Shown: positions 20,477 through 30,509 of the stretch, piece after piece
Position numbering within the stretch: position 1 is the first letter of the stretch
How the letters are laid out: each line of letters starts with the position of its first letter
NCBI GenBank assembly: GCA_903884005.1
Contig: CAISDA010000044.1
Coordinates: 55,123 to 119,122, forward strand
Direction: 5' to 3'
Origin: an uncultured Ignavibacteriota bacterium
Lineage (GTDB): Bacteria; Bacteroidota; Ignavibacteria; UBA10030; UBA8401
DNA: 64,000 nt
Notes under the pieces: model-generated
Database searches by the model: none
Seen by the model: the letters and a program-made list of their open reading frames with translations, nothing else
Told to the model about the DNA's origin: nothing
Made by a program: the position numbers and the translations under genes

Positions 20477-20668
20477 TTAGACAGCTTTCTGAATCTTGTC
20501 CGCTTTCAAGCACGAGGTGCAGATACGAACGCGTTTCGTAGAACCGTTGATGATGGCGCGAACTTCTTGCAAGTTCGGCAACCACCGGCGCGGTGTTCTG
20601 TTATTGGCGTGGCTGACGTGATGTCCTGCAATAGGTTTCTTACCGCATATTTCGCAAACTTTGGCCAT
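20477..20668 (-). CDS. rpmB: 50S ribosomal protein L28
   Basis: A 63-residue basic protein with the L28 pattern: [23 protein letters not shown], and [11 protein letters not shown]. The two CxxC pairs (C5/C8 and C50/C53) make it the zinc-binding form. It belongs to the large ribosomal subunit. It is monocistronic, with an intrinsic terminator downstream and AAAGGA 9-10 bases upstream of the start. Confidence 0.96.
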   Translation of the reverse strand: MAKVCEICGKKPIAGHHVSHANNRTPRRWLPNLQEVRAIINGSTKRVRICTSCLKADKIQKAV

Positions 20669-20759
20669 GGTATCTTTCAGTCCTTTCTCAGTGAGAATTA
20701 AATCGTATCAAATGTACCCATTTTCTGTAAAATAAGCAAGATATTTTTCATGCCGGGGG

Positions 20760-22124
20760 CTATGAAATTTCAATTTCTTTTCCGATCTCCGCGATGTGAA
20801 CCTTCGTCGCCGGAAAGGCATCCAAAACGGCGCTTCCCATCCAATTGATCGCCGCTTCATCTCCATGCACGAGTATAACCCGGTTCGGACGGAGAGCATC
20901 CACAATGCTCAGCAGTTCCTCGCGCCTGCTGTGCGCCGAAAACCGGAAGGGGATTATATCGCATTCGACCGTCTGCGGTGCCAGCGTCTGTGTCAGTTGA
21001 ATCGTGCCGCCGCGCCGCGCCGCTATGAGAGTGTATCCGGGAGTGCTGGGATCCATATAGCCGACGGTGAAGATCGCGCTGCCCTTCTGCGAGAGCCACC
21101 GCTTTGTGAGCCCGAAAGAGGTTGTGCCTTCAACCACCATGCCGCTTGCCGCCAGCACAATGCAGGGCGCCTGAAAGAAATCGCCGGAGCGTTGGACGTC
21201 GAAGATGTTCTGCTGCGGCAGCTGCAAGAGCTCGACCTCGCTGTCTGCCACGGGGACCGCATACCTGTTCTTATCGTACACCATGCAGATCTTTTTTCCG
21301 AGACCGGCCGTGAAGACGGGAACATCGGGTATCGCCCCCTTGTTGATCAACCCGAAGACCGTAGCCAGCATCTCCTGCATTTTCCCCAGCGCAAAAACGG
21401 GAATGAGAACCGAACCGCCACGGCCGAACACTGCATTGGCTTCTTTTGCCAGACGCTTGGTTTCCTGGCTCCACGACGGAAGCGTCTGTGAGTCCGTCGC
21501 ACCATGAGTGCATTCAAGCACCAGCGCGTCTACCGGCCCCGGCGGCAACGAGGCGCCAATGAGAAGCCTCTGTTTGCCCACGCTGATGTCGCCGGTGAAG
21601 AACAGCGACCGTCCCTCGTGACGCAGCAGTACGCTTGCCGAGCCCAGTATGTGCCCTGCGTCGTGAAACGATGCCCGGACCGGCTCAGGGCTTTGGTGAC
21701 GGTAGCCTGCGATATCGAACGTGTCGTTGTATGACCGCCATTCCATGCTTTGCACGAGCAGGTCGATTTCCTGATGCGTATAGGGTGTGATCGTCGGGTC
21801 GTCGGCGTACTGTTCCTGAAGGATACCGGCTGCATTGTGCAGCGTCAATTCCGCCAGCGCGCGCGTCTGCGGTGTTGTCACGATGCGGACGTGCGGCGCG
21901 GTCTGGACCAGAAAGGGAAGCGCGTCCAGGTGGTCTTGGTGGGCGTGCGTGATGAGCACCGCATCGACCGGGCGTCCGGTGAGCAGGTCAAAGCGCGGCA
22001 GCGCCTCTGCGCCCGTCTTGCGCGGATGCATGCCGCAGTCCAGGACAATGCCCGTATGCGCCGCTTCAACATAATAACACGACGCGCCGATGTCGCCCGC
22101 GCCGCCCAGCGGAAGAAATTTCAT
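20760..22124 (-). CDS. Beta-CASP metallo-beta-lactamase RNA exo/endonuclease (YSH1/CPSF-like)
   Basis: A 454-residue protein. The N-terminal MBL fold carries the zinc ligands THAHQDHLDALP (motif 2), HDAGHILGSASV (motif 3) and FTGDIS (motif 4). A beta-CASP insertion (ALGKMQEMLATVF, CIVLAASGMVVEG) and a C-terminal KH-less RMMBL part (RFSAHSRREELL) follow. This architecture is that of bacterial relatives of CPSF-73, thought to cut RNA 3' ends or single-stranded nucleic acid. No biological substrate can be read from the sequence. It is the last gene of a tight minus-strand run with the thioesterase, pepA and nrnA. Confidence 0.87.
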   Translation of the reverse strand: MKFLPLGGAGDIGASCYYVEAAHTGIVLDCGMHPRKTGAEALPRFDLLTGRPVDAVLITHAHQDHLDALPFLVQTAPHVRIVTTPQTRALAELTLHNAAGILQEQYADDPTITPYTHQEIDLLVQSMEWRSYNDTFDIAGYRHQSPEPVRASFHDAGHILGSASVLLRHEGRSLFFTGDISVGKQRLLIGASLPPGPVDALVLECTHGATDSQTLPSWSQETKRLAKEANAVFGRGGSVLIPVFALGKMQEMLATVFGLINKGAIPDVPVFTAGLGKKICMVYDKNRYAVPVADSEVELLQLPQQNIFDVQRSGDFFQAPCIVLAASGMVVEGTTSFGLTKRWLSQKGSAIFTVGYMDPSTPGYTLIAARRGGTIQLTQTLAPQTVECDIIPFRFSAHSRREELLSIVDALRPNRVILVHGDEAAINWMGSAVLDAFPATKVHIAEIGKEIEIS

Positions 22125-22144
22125 GGTTGAGAGTGTGTCGGGTA

Positions 22145-22555
22145 TCAGATGCTGTACATATCGATCACGTCCTGCGGCAATTTTTCCGCGCGGCCGGTGG
22201 CAGCGTTGATGAGCGTGTAGTCGAAGTATCCGTCGGCCGCAAGTTTGCCGTTCGATTTTTTAAGGATCTGAAAATCTACCTTGGCATGCGTGCTGCCCAC
22301 ATCTCCGATGCACGTGCGGACCCTGAGCGTGTCGCCCATCGCGAGCGGCCGCTTGAATTGTATGAAACACGTGTTGACAACCCAGCCCAGGCCGCGCTCG
22401 ATGAATTGCTCCATCGACATGCCGTAACAGCTGCGCATCTGATCGTACCGCGCAGCGAGCACATAATCCAGATACCGCGCATTGTGCACGTGGTTGTTCA
22501 TGTCGATATCGTCGGGCCGGACCGAGATCTCGGATTCAAATGTTGTATATGCCAT
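22145..22555 (-). CDS. Hotdog-fold acyl-CoA thioesterase (YbgC/4HBT family)
   Basis: 136 residues with the 4HBT-type motif VRPDDIDMNNHVHNARYLDYV, in which the first Asp and the following NxHxNN pattern form the acyl-thioester active site of the YbgC/FatA-like group. It should hydrolyse fatty acyl-CoA or acyl-ACP; chain-length preference is unknown. It lies 20 bp before the beta-CASP gene and 7 bp after pepA, so co-transcription is likely. Confidence 0.85.
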   Translation of the reverse strand: MAYTTFESEISVRPDDIDMNNHVHNARYLDYVLAARYDQMRSCYGMSMEQFIERGLGWVVNTCFIQFKRPLAMGDTLRVRTCIGDVGSTHAKVDFQILKKSNGKLAADGYFDYTLINAATGRAEKLPQDVIDMYSI

Positions 22556-22562
22556 TATCGTA

Positions 22563-24062
22563 TTATTTCAGTGAACGCATGTATTCGATGAGAAGGCGGA
22601 CGCCGACGCCCGATGCGCCCTTGGGAATATAGTCGTATGCTTCTTCAAGATAGGAGGTGCCGGCGATGTCCAAGTGCACCCATTGGTGCGCGCCGACAAA
22701 ATTTTTCAGGAACGCTCCTGCCGTGATCGCGCCCGCCCACCGTCCGCCTACGTTTTTCACATCGGCGACATCGCTTTTAATCTGCTTGTCGTATTCTTCG
22801 AACAGTGGAAGCTGCCAGACGCGTTCGTAGGATTTTTCGCCCGCTGCTTTCAATGCCTCCATCGTCTGGGCGTCCGTGCCCATCATGCCTGTGGCGTGAT
22901 GGCCGAGCGCGACAACGCAGGCCCCGGTGAGCGTCGCAAGGTCGATGATGACGTCCGGTGCATAGTTCGATGCGTATCCCAGGGCATCGGCGAGCACAAG
23001 GCGTCCCTCTGCATCGGTATTATCAACTTCGGACGTCATGCCGTTGTAATGGCGCACGATGTCGCCCGGTTTCACGGCGGTGCCGCTGGGCATATTTTCC
23101 ACAGCGGGAATGAGCCCGATGATCCGGATGGGCAGGTGCAGCCGCGCTGCAGCCTCCATGGTTCCGATCACCGAGGCGCCGCCGTGCATATCCATGCGCA
23201 TCTCTCCCATGCCCGCAGACGGCTTGATCGAGATGCCGCCGCTGTCGAACGTGACTCCCTTGCCAACCAGGACGATGGTGCGCTGCGGACGGCGCGGCGC
23301 GTGCTCGAGGATGATGAACCGCGGTTCGTGCTGGCTTCCGCTGCCGACGGCGATGATGCCGCCCATGCCGAGGCTTTCTATTTTTTTTCTGTCGAAGATG
23401 GTCACCTTGAGTCCGCAGGCGCGCGCCGTTGTTCGGGCGTCGTCGGCAAGCGTGGCGGGGTAGATCTCGGCGCCGGGGGCGTTGGCGAGCGCGCGCACGT
23501 GCGATACCGCATTGGCGATGATCGTGCCCGATGCGACCCCTTTGCGGAATTGTGCGGCCTGCGACTGATCCTCGAGCAGCAGCGTGAAGCGCGTGACCGT
23601 GTTCGGTTTTTTGTCTTTGGTCTTATAGCTGTCGTACGAATACAGAGACAGGATGATGGCCTCCGCGATCGCCTGCGCCCGGTCTTCGCCCGAAATGCCG
23701 GGCAGGATCGCCGCGTCCGATGGAACAATGAACGCTGCCGTTGTCGCCTTGCACGCCTTCGCTTTTTTGGCGACCACGGCCGCGGCGGCTCGCAGCCGTT
23801 CGAGTGTGAAGTCGTTCGGTGCTCCCGCTCCGGTGATGAAGAACCGATCGGACGGCAGATCGGCGTCTCCATAGAGCAGCAGGGACTCGTCCTTTTTTCC
23901 CGAAAAATCCTTTAAGTCCTTTGCGCGCCCGATCCTCGATGCAAGAGCGGGGGGACATTGAGCGAGGAGTCCTGTGTTCGCCGCATCGGTGTCGAAGAAC
24001 ACTCCTCCGACAATGTCCCATCGACGGCTTGAGAGTGAGGCGGATTCGGCTGTAATTTTCAT
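22563..24062 (-). CDS. pepA: Cytosol (leucyl) aminopeptidase, M17 family
   Basis: 499 residues, normal for PepA. The C-terminal catalytic domain has VGKGVTFDSGGISIKPSAGM with metal-binding Lys and Asp, RMDMHGGASV, and the signature NTDAEGRLVLADAL with metal ligands Asp and Glu plus the bicarbonate-binding Arg. These enzymes form hexamers and release N-terminal residues from peptides. Some also bind DNA, which cannot be judged here. The start overlaps the nrnA stop by 4 bp (ATGA). Confidence 0.94.
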   Translation of the reverse strand: MKITAESASLSSRRWDIVGGVFFDTDAANTGLLAQCPPALASRIGRAKDLKDFSGKKDESLLLYGDADLPSDRFFITGAGAPNDFTLERLRAAAAVVAKKAKACKATTAAFIVPSDAAILPGISGEDRAQAIAEAIILSLYSYDSYKTKDKKPNTVTRFTLLLEDQSQAAQFRKGVASGTIIANAVSHVRALANAPGAEIYPATLADDARTTARACGLKVTIFDRKKIESLGMGGIIAVGSGSQHEPRFIILEHAPRRPQRTIVLVGKGVTFDSGGISIKPSAGMGEMRMDMHGGASVIGTMEAAARLHLPIRIIGLIPAVENMPSGTAVKPGDIVRHYNGMTSEVDNTDAEGRLVLADALGYASNYAPDVIIDLATLTGACVVALGHHATGMMGTDAQTMEALKAAGEKSYERVWQLPLFEEYDKQIKSDVADVKNVGGRWAGAITAGAFLKNFVGAHQWVHLDIAGTSYLEEAYDYIPKGASGVGVRLLIEYMRSLK

Positions 24063-25066
24063 ATTGTCATTCCAGGTGGTTGTATGTATGTTCGCGCGCG
24101 GTCTGTGACCTCGCCGACGATCTCGTCGAGCATGCGGCCGGTGATCCGGGCGCCGGCGGCGTGCTTGTGGCCGTTGCCGCCGAACTCCTTCGCCAGGCGG
24201 TTGATCCAGATATCGCCTTTCGAGCGGAAGCTCACTTTCACGACGCCGTCGAGTTCGGTAAACATCAATCCGATCCTCACACCGCCGATGGAAAGTGTAT
24301 AATTGATGAGATTGTCCGTGTCCGCTGCGACCGTGCTGGTGTGAAAAAAATCATCCTGTCTGATCGTCATCCACGCCACAGCGCCGTTCTCGATCGTTTT
24401 CATCGAGTCGAGCGCACGGCCCAAGAGTTGTAATTTGTTCACCGGACCGTTGTCGTACACGGACTGGTAAATTTCGGAAGGATCGGCGCCGCGGCGCAGC
24501 AGGTCCGCTGTGATCATGTGTGTGTCCGCATCGGTCTTCGGAAAGCGGAACGAACCGGTATCCGTCATGATGCCGGTGTAGAGTGCCCTGGCGATGGGGG
24601 CGGTAATGGCCGACTCGTCGATGGCGTGGAAGAGACCATACAGCAGTTCGCTGGTGGCCGGGGCTTCCGCATCGGTGATGTACAGGTCCGCAAACACTTC
24701 GGGCTCGAGGTGATGATCGATGCAGATCGTCAGGCCCGCGTTTGCGGCGACATCGTCCGCCAACGCAAAGAACCTGTTCGGCGCGTTCGTATCGACGACG
24801 ATGATGCAGTCGGCTGCCCGGATCAGTGTGCTGTGGCGCGATGGGTCATAGAGGTCGACGGGGAATATCTCCTCTGAAAGGAACTTCAGATTGTCCGGTG
24901 TCACGCTTTGGTTGATGACGCTGACCGTTTTACCACGGCCCTTGAGAAAGAGCGCAAGCGCCGTTTCACTCCCGATCGCATCGCCGTCCGGATTGATATG
25001 GGATGTGATGACGAACGTGGTTGCGCTGTCCGCGATTTTTTTAAATTGATCGAATGCCTGCATCAT
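24059..25066 (-). CDS. nrnA: DHH/DHHA1 oligoribonuclease / pAp phosphatase
   Basis: 335 residues of the NrnA type. The DHH domain contains SHINPDGDAIGSE (motif I), IIVVDTNAP (II) and the CIDHHLE metal site (III). The C-terminal DHHA1 domain ends with FGGNGHKHAAGARI, the substrate-binding glycine/His loop. Such enzymes degrade 2-5 nt RNA and dephosphorylate 3'-phosphoadenosine-5'-phosphate. It is the first gene of a minus-strand unit nrnA-pepA-thioesterase-beta-CASP, separated from korAB by an intrinsic terminator. Confidence 0.9.
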   Translation of the reverse strand: MMQAFDQFKKIADSATTFVITSHINPDGDAIGSETALALFLKGRGKTVSVINQSVTPDNLKFLSEEIFPVDLYDPSRHSTLIRAADCIIVVDTNAPNRFFALADDVAANAGLTICIDHHLEPEVFADLYITDAEAPATSELLYGLFHAIDESAITAPIARALYTGIMTDTGSFRFPKTDADTHMITADLLRRGADPSEIYQSVYDNGPVNKLQLLGRALDSMKTIENGAVAWMTIRQDDFFHTSTVAADTDNLINYTLSIGGVRIGLMFTELDGVVKVSFRSKGDIWINRLAKEFGGNGHKHAAGARITGRMLDEIVGEVTDRARTYIQPPGMTI

Positions 25067-25082
25067 AATGTCCGGCGTTAAT

Positions 25083-25123
25083 AAAAAAAGTGCGGTGGGG
25101 CTTATCGCTAAGACTCACCGCAC
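25083..25123 (-). terminator. Rho-independent terminator of the korAB operon
   Basis: On the minus strand GTGCGGTG pairs with CACCGCAC, followed by TTTTTTT. It lies between korB and nrnA. A weakly matching copy of the dispersed palindromic repeat (AGGGCGAGAGACGATCTCAC) lies at 25189-25208. Confidence 0.85.
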
Positions 25124-25228
25124 CAATACCATTTCGACAAATGGAGGAACGATCACAACTCGAAATCACCTCACACCGCGAGGCAACAAGGGCGAGAGAC
25201 GATCTCACCCTCTCGTTGCGCCGCTGTG

Positions 25229-26278
25229 TTATTGGATCATCCACGTGTCGCCGGAAGCGAACAACTTGTCGAGCGAACCGCGTCCGCGCTTCGAGACCGT
25301 GGCGTCGATCTGTTTGCTCATCTCGCCGTCGTACGTCGGCCGTTCAATGGCCTGGAAGATGCCGACGGGACGCGGCAGCGCTGCATTATACGTCATGTTC
25401 GCCATGATGAACGCAAGCGTGGAATCCTTTTCATTGTGAATCAGGAGGTCGTTCACCGAATGCATGCCGTCGCTCAGCGACACGACAACGGGGGAGAAGC
25501 CGTCCAGCTTGATGCCTTTGTCCTTGTTCTTACCGAACACAAGCGGCTTGCCGTGTTCCAGGAACACGACGTTGTCGTCTTTGGAGTCTTTTTCCGTGAA
25601 TTGGAAGAATGCGCCGTCGTTGAACACGTTGCAATTCTGGTAGACTTCCACGTACGACGTGCCCTTGAATTCAGCGGCGCGCTTCAGCACGTACTGCAGG
25701 TGCTTCGGGTCGCGGTCCAGCGTGCGGGCCACGAACGAGCAGGATGAGCCGAGTGCGAGCGCCGCGGGATTGAACGGGTAATCGATGCTTCCAATAGGCG
25801 AAGATTTCGTCACTTTGCCGAATTCCGACGTCGGTGAATATTGTCCCTTCGTCAATCCGTAGATCTGGTTGTTGAACATGACCACATTCACATCGATGTT
25901 GCGCCGCATGAGATGGATCATGTGGTTGCCGCCGATGCTCAGGCCGTCGCCGTCGCCGGTGATGACCCACACCATGAGGTCGGGGCGGGCCAGTTTCAAT
26001 CCGGAGGCGATCGCCGTTGCGCGGCCGTGTATGGAATGGAATCCGTATGCGTTCATGTAATAGGGGAAGCGGCTCGAACAGCCGATACCCGAGACGAAGG
26101 CGACCTTTTCACGCGGGATGTTCATCTCCGGCATGATGCGCTGCATCTGTGCGAGGATCGAATAATCGCCGCAGCCCGGGCACCATCGGACTTCCTGATC
26201 CGACGCAAAATCTTTTGCTGCATATTTTACCTGTGCATGATCTGCATGCGTTACGGCATCATCAACTAATTTTCCCAT
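25229..26278 (-). CDS. korB: 2-oxoacid:ferredoxin oxidoreductase, beta subunit
   Basis: 349 residues containing the thiamine-diphosphate-binding motif ITGDGDGLSIGGNH...VVMFNNQ, and cysteines for a [4Fe-4S] cluster (WCPGCGDYSI; GIGCSSRFPYYM). With the alpha subunit it oxidises a 2-oxoacid, most likely 2-oxoglutarate, to the acyl-CoA and reduces ferredoxin; the reverse direction is possible in autotrophs. It starts 1 bp after the korA stop. Substrate assignment rests on family resemblance, and pyruvate or branched-chain oxoacids remain alternatives. Confidence 0.88.
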   Translation of the reverse strand: MGKLVDDAVTHADHAQVKYAAKDFASDQEVRWCPGCGDYSILAQMQRIMPEMNIPREKVAFVSGIGCSSRFPYYMNAYGFHSIHGRATAIASGLKLARPDLMVWVITGDGDGLSIGGNHMIHLMRRNIDVNVVMFNNQIYGLTKGQYSPTSEFGKVTKSSPIGSIDYPFNPAALALGSSCSFVARTLDRDPKHLQYVLKRAAEFKGTSYVEVYQNCNVFNDGAFFQFTEKDSKDDNVVFLEHGKPLVFGKNKDKGIKLDGFSPVVVSLSDGMHSVNDLLIHNEKDSTLAFIMANMTYNAALPRPVGIFQAIERPTYDGEMSKQIDATVSKRGRGSLDKLFASGDTWMIQ

Positions 26279-26279
26279 G

Positions 26280-28115
26280 TTACAAGCCTCCTAACAGGTC
26301 TTCAATTTTTTGTTCGATCTCTGTTGATTTGAACGGCAACCCCGCAACAACGTTATACCCGATGGCGTCGATAAGGAATTTTTCACGCAGCACTTTGATG
26401 AGCTGGCCCAGGTTGATCTCGGGAACCAGCACCTTCTTATAGTTCGAGAGGATCTCGCCGACGTTTCTCGGAAGCGGATTGATGTATTTGAGGTGCAGCT
26501 GGGCCACCGATTTTCCTTCGGCCCTTTTTTTCTCGACTGCGGTCTTGATGGCACCGTACGTGCCGCCCCAGCCGACAACGAGAAGATCCCCGGACTCTTC
26601 GCCTTCAACCTGCGCCAAAGGAATATCGTTGGCGATGCGTGCGACTTTTTCCGCGCGGATGTGTATCATCAGATCGTGGTTCTCCGGATCGTAGCTGATG
26701 GCGCCTGTCTTGTCCTTCTTTTCCAGCCCGCCGATGCGGTGTTCAAGCCCCGGCGTTCCCGGAATAGCCCATTCGCGTGCAAACGTCTCTGGATCGCGTT
26801 CGTACGGAAGGAAATTGTCGGGATTCGTGCGGAACGGATGGGAAATGTCCGGCAATTCGGCCTCTGTCGGCACAAGCCACGGCTCGGACCCGTTGCCGAG
26901 GTAGCCGTCCGTTAAGAGAATAACGGGCGTCATGAATTTTAGTGCGATGCGCGACGCTTCGAATGCCATATGGAAGCAATCGCTCGGCGTCGCTGCCGCG
27001 AAGACCGGCACGGGCGATTCGCCGTTGCGTCCGTACATGGCCTGGAGCAGATCCGCTTGTTCTGTCTTCGTCGGAAGACCCGTGCTGGGTCCGCCGCGCT
27101 GCACATTCACGATCACCAGCGGAAGTTCTGTCATGACCGCAAGACCGATGGCTTCCGTCTTCAAACACAAACCGGGGCCGCTCGTTGTCGTGACGGCAAG
27201 AGCGCCGCCGAATGCCGCACCGATCGCCGAGGCGATCGCCGCAATTTCGTCTTCGGCCTGAAACGTCTTCACGCCGAAGTTTTTGTATCCCGAGAGGTCG
27301 TGCAGTATCTCGCTCGCCGGGGTGATAGGATAGCTTCCAAGGAAAAGATCGAGCCCCGCTTTTTCGGCGGCGGCCACCAGGCCGAGCGCCACGGCTGAGT
27401 TGCCCGTCAAATTCCGGTACCGGCCGGCCTTTAATTTTGCCGGCTTCACGTCGTACCGAACGGTGAAGACATCGGTCGTCTCGGCATAGTTCCATCCGGC
27501 TTTCAAGACGCGGATGTTCGACTCGACGATCTCCGGCTTCTTCGCAAATTTGGTCTGCAGCCATTCCACAGTGGTCTCGAGCTGGCGGTTGAACATCCAA
27601 TACATCATGCCGAGTGCGAAGAAATTTTTTGTGCGATCTACGATCTTCGACGTCAGGTTCATATCCGCAAGCGCAAGCTCGGTCAGCTTGGAAATATCTA
27701 CCGCGAAGACCTGGTATTTCGAGAGAGAGCCGTTGCTTAACGGGCTTTCGACGTATCCGGCCAGGCGCAGATTCTTGTCGTTAAAACCGTCCGTATTGAC
27801 GATGATCACGCCGCCGTCGACGAGACTGCGCAAATTCACTTTTAATGCCGCGGCGTTCATGGCCACGAGCACGTCGCACACGTCTCCCGGTGTGTTGATC
27901 TCCGTGCTCCCCAGGTGGATCTGGAAGCCGCTTACGCCGCCGAGCGTACCCTGCGGTGCGCGGATCTCCGCCGGATAATCGGGGAGCGTGCTCAGATCGT
28001 TGCCCATGTTGGCGGAAGTGCTCGTGAATTGTCCGCCAGTGATCTGCATACCATCGCCGGAGTCGCCGGCAAATCGTATCGTTACCTCGTCTAACGTTTT
28101 CGTTTCGACTGACAT
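26280..28115 (-). CDS. korA: 2-oxoacid:acceptor oxidoreductase, fused gamma-alpha subunit
   Basis: 611 residues. The N-terminal gamma domain (about 1-190) begins with VTIRFAGDSGDGMQITGGQF. The alpha domain begins with SYPITPASEILHDLS and includes TTTSGPGLCLKTEAIGLAVMTELP. The gamma-alpha fusion is the usual layout of two-subunit KorAB. It forms the CoA-dependent oxoacid dehydrogenation complex with KorB. The gene follows ccdA by 39 bp in the same orientation, so the three may be co-transcribed, though no functional link to CcdA is evident. Confidence 0.9.
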   Translation of the reverse strand: MSVETKTLDEVTIRFAGDSGDGMQITGGQFTSTSANMGNDLSTLPDYPAEIRAPQGTLGGVSGFQIHLGSTEINTPGDVCDVLVAMNAAALKVNLRSLVDGGVIIVNTDGFNDKNLRLAGYVESPLSNGSLSKYQVFAVDISKLTELALADMNLTSKIVDRTKNFFALGMMYWMFNRQLETTVEWLQTKFAKKPEIVESNIRVLKAGWNYAETTDVFTVRYDVKPAKLKAGRYRNLTGNSAVALGLVAAAEKAGLDLFLGSYPITPASEILHDLSGYKNFGVKTFQAEDEIAAIASAIGAAFGGALAVTTTSGPGLCLKTEAIGLAVMTELPLVIVNVQRGGPSTGLPTKTEQADLLQAMYGRNGESPVPVFAAATPSDCFHMAFEASRIALKFMTPVILLTDGYLGNGSEPWLVPTEAELPDISHPFRTNPDNFLPYERDPETFAREWAIPGTPGLEHRIGGLEKKDKTGAISYDPENHDLMIHIRAEKVARIANDIPLAQVEGEESGDLLVVGWGGTYGAIKTAVEKKRAEGKSVAQLHLKYINPLPRNVGEILSNYKKVLVPEINLGQLIKVLREKFLIDAIGYNVVAGLPFKSTEIEQKIEDLLGGL

Positions 28116-28154
28116 AGAATACCTTCGTGGTGTGATGTGAATGTGTGTGAATCG

Positions 28155-28889
28155 TTATCCAATTTCATTGAGGAACGGAAGCCACCGTGCGATATACCCG
28201 GCAACAACGGTCAAGTATCCAGTGAAAATCAATATGCCCAACACAACGAGCAGACCGCCGCCGACGATCTCGATGGCGTGAAAATATTTTTTGACCTTGT
28301 TGAAGAATCCGAAAAACAGATTGATACTGATGCCTGTCAGGAAGAACGGGATGCCAAGCCCCAGCGAATAACTCCCCAGCAGTATCATCCCTTTCAGTAC
28401 CGTATCCTGTTGAGCCGCAACAAGCAGTATTCCCGCGAGCACCGGACCGATACACGGCGTCCATCCGAACGCAAACGCCGTGCCGATGAGGAACGAACCA
28501 AGCACGCCGAATTTTTTATTCTGCAGATGGAATCGTTTTTCATAATTCAGAAAATTCAGTTTGAATGCGCCCGCCATGTGCAGCCCGAACACGACGATGA
28601 GGCCGCCGGCGATCTTGCTGACGAGTTCAAGATTCTCGTTGAGAATCTTTCCCACCGTGGTCGCCGTTGCTCCCAGAATGACGAAGACAAGCGTGAATCC
28701 CATGATGAAGAAGAGGGAATTAAGGACGATGCCCCGCATCGCCGCTTTGCGCGACGCGCCGTCTTTCATTTCTTCGAGCGTGAAGCCGGAGATGAACGAT
28801 ATGTAACCCGGAACGATCGGAAGCACACAGGGTGATACAAACGACAGCAGGCCGAAGACGAACGCAGTGACGATACCGATGTTTTCCAT
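28155..28889 (-). CDS. ccdA: CcdA-type thiol-disulfide transmembrane electron carrier
   Basis: A 244-residue membrane protein with six predicted helices. Its two conserved redox cysteines lie in the first (LSFVSPCVLPIVPGYISF) and fourth helices (FGWTPCIGPVLAG), the CcdA/DsbD-beta pattern. It passes reducing equivalents from cytoplasmic thioredoxin to periplasmic thiol proteins, often for cytochrome c maturation. No other cytochrome c maturation genes are in the window. Confidence 0.92.
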   Translation of the reverse strand: MENIGIVTAFVFGLLSFVSPCVLPIVPGYISFISGFTLEEMKDGASRKAAMRGIVLNSLFFIMGFTLVFVILGATATTVGKILNENLELVSKIAGGLIVVFGLHMAGAFKLNFLNYEKRFHLQNKKFGVLGSFLIGTAFAFGWTPCIGPVLAGILLVAAQQDTVLKGMILLGSYSLGLGIPFFLTGISINLFFGFFNKVKKYFHAIEIVGGGLLVVLGILIFTGYLTVVAGYIARWLPFLNEIG

Positions 28890-29091
28890 AGAAACACTAT
28901 TCCCTTCTAATCAATTAAGGTACCCGATTTTCATCTGAAAATCAATATGTAAGACGAGATGTTCTCTCACGGTCCGCAGTTCATAGGATGCAACCGAACG
29001 CACAGAGGTTTCGTTGCTGCCGTTGCCGATCCGCGTTGAGACTCTTCGCTCGTAATGACAGCCAATAAAGGAAACGGTGAGGAGACAGCAA
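28890..29091. other. Intergenic stretch upstream of ccdA
   Basis: About 200 bp without a recognisable gene. A segment near 28952-28970 (AAGACGAGATGTTCTCTCAC) weakly recalls the dispersed palindromic repeat but is too divergent to count as a copy. Confidence 0.3.
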
Positions 29092-29137
29092 TATAAAAAA
29101 AAAGCACTCCCGCGCGAGCGATCGCGCAGGAGTGCTT
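29092..29137 (-). terminator. Rho-independent terminator of the arginine operon
   Basis: On the minus strand AAGCACTCC pairs with GGAGTGCTT, with further GC-rich pairing inside (GCGCGA/TCGCGC), then a run of eight or more T. It lies 86 bp after argG. Confidence 0.92.
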
Positions 29138-29222
29138 GGGGACATACGGTCCAGCCCTTCGATCCCCGGCCCTTAGAAGGGCCCCGCGGAGAACGGGCGC
29201 TGAACGAACGCTGAACGAATGC

Positions 29223-30458
29223 TTATTTTTTCTTGATGACTTTTTTCACTGTCGCGAACTTGTCTTTGTTCACCCGGTTGTACGTCTTGAGGGGGAGTCC
29301 GTAGATCTTGATGAACCCTTCGGCCGCAGTGTGGTCGAAATTGTCTTCGGCAGTGTATGTCGCGAGTTTCAAGTCGTAGAGGGAATACGGTGACTGGCGG
29401 CCGACGACGTCAAGATTGCCTTTGTACATTTTCACTTTAACGATGCCGGTGACGTTTTTCTGCGTCTGCTCGATGAAGCCGTCGAAGGCCTTTTTGAGCG
29501 GCGAAAACCAGAGGCCGTTGTAGATGAGGTTAGCGTAGTCGTCGGCGATCTTTGCCTTGTAGTGCATCACTTCCTTGTCGAGGCACATGCGTTCGAGTTC
29601 CCGGTGCGCGTAATGGAGCGTGACGCCCGCTGGGGCTTCATAGACTTCGCGGCTCTTGATGCCCACGAGGCGGTTTTCGACCATGTCCATGCGGCCGATG
29701 CCGTTGGCGCCTGCGATCTCGTTCAGTTTCTCGATCAATGCGACGCCGGTCATCTTCTTGCCGTCGAGGCCGACGGGGATGCCCTGCTTGAATTCAATCG
29801 TCACGTATGTTGGTGTGTTCGGCGCGTTCTCGGGCGAGACGGTGCGCTGATAGGCATCTTCAGGAGGCGCGACCATCGGATCTTCGAGCACGCCGCATTC
29901 AATGGCCGTGCCCCAGATGTTCTCGTCGATCGAGTACGGGCTCGCCTTCGATGCCGCCACCGGGATTCCGCGCGATTCGCAATACGCGATTTCGTCTTCG
30001 CGCGATTTGAACTCCCAGCCGCGGACCGGAGCGATGATCTTCATCTCGGGTGCGAGGGCCATCACGGCGACTTCGAAGCGGACCTGGTCGTTGCCCTTGC
30101 CCGTGCAGCCGTGCGCGACTGCCGTGCATTTTTCACGCTTCGCCACTTCAACCAGCGTCTTGGCGAGAAGGGGACGGCCGATCGCGCATGCCATCGGATA
30201 CGTGAACTCATACAGCGCGCCTGCTTTCAACGCGGGAAAAATATAGTCCTCAACGAACGTCTTCGTCAGGTCCTGTATGAACACTTTCTTCGCGCCCGAT
30301 TTGTACGCCTTCTCGGCGACGCCGATCAATTCTTTTTTCTGTCCGAGATTGCCCGTGACGGTGATGACGTCGGCGTTATATTTTTCCTGGAGCCATTTCA
30401 CGATCACGGAGGTGTCGAGTCCTCCGGAGTATGCGACTGCAATTCGTTCTTTTTTCAT
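29223..30458 (-). CDS. argG: Argininosuccinate synthase
   Basis: 411 residues with the ATP pyrophosphatase P-loop [17 protein letters not shown] at the N-terminus, [14 protein letters not shown], and [11 protein letters not shown]. It condenses citrulline and aspartate with ATP to argininosuccinate. AAGGA lies about 10 bases upstream. It is the last gene of the argC-J-B-F-R-G run and is followed by the operon terminator. Neither argH, which acts next, nor argD is in this window. Confidence 0.97.
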   Translation of the reverse strand: MKKERIAVAYSGGLDTSVIVKWLQEKYNADVITVTGNLGQKKELIGVAEKAYKSGAKKVFIQDLTKTFVEDYIFPALKAGALYEFTYPMACAIGRPLLAKTLVEVAKREKCTAVAHGCTGKGNDQVRFEVAVMALAPEMKIIAPVRGWEFKSREDEIAYCESRGIPVAASKASPYSIDENIWGTAIECGVLEDPMVAPPEDAYQRTVSPENAPNTPTYVTIEFKQGIPVGLDGKKMTGVALIEKLNEIAGANGIGRMDMVENRLVGIKSREVYEAPAGVTLHYAHRELERMCLDKEVMHYKAKIADDYANLIYNGLWFSPLKKAFDGFIEQTQKNVTGIVKVKMYKGNLDVVGRQSPYSLYDLKLATYTAEDNFDHTAAEGFIKIYGLPLKTYNRVNKDKFATVKKVIKKK

Positions 30459-30509
30459 GGGTGCGTTCCTTATAAGATGAAGTAGCGTGTGTGATGTGCG
30501 GTTGTTGCA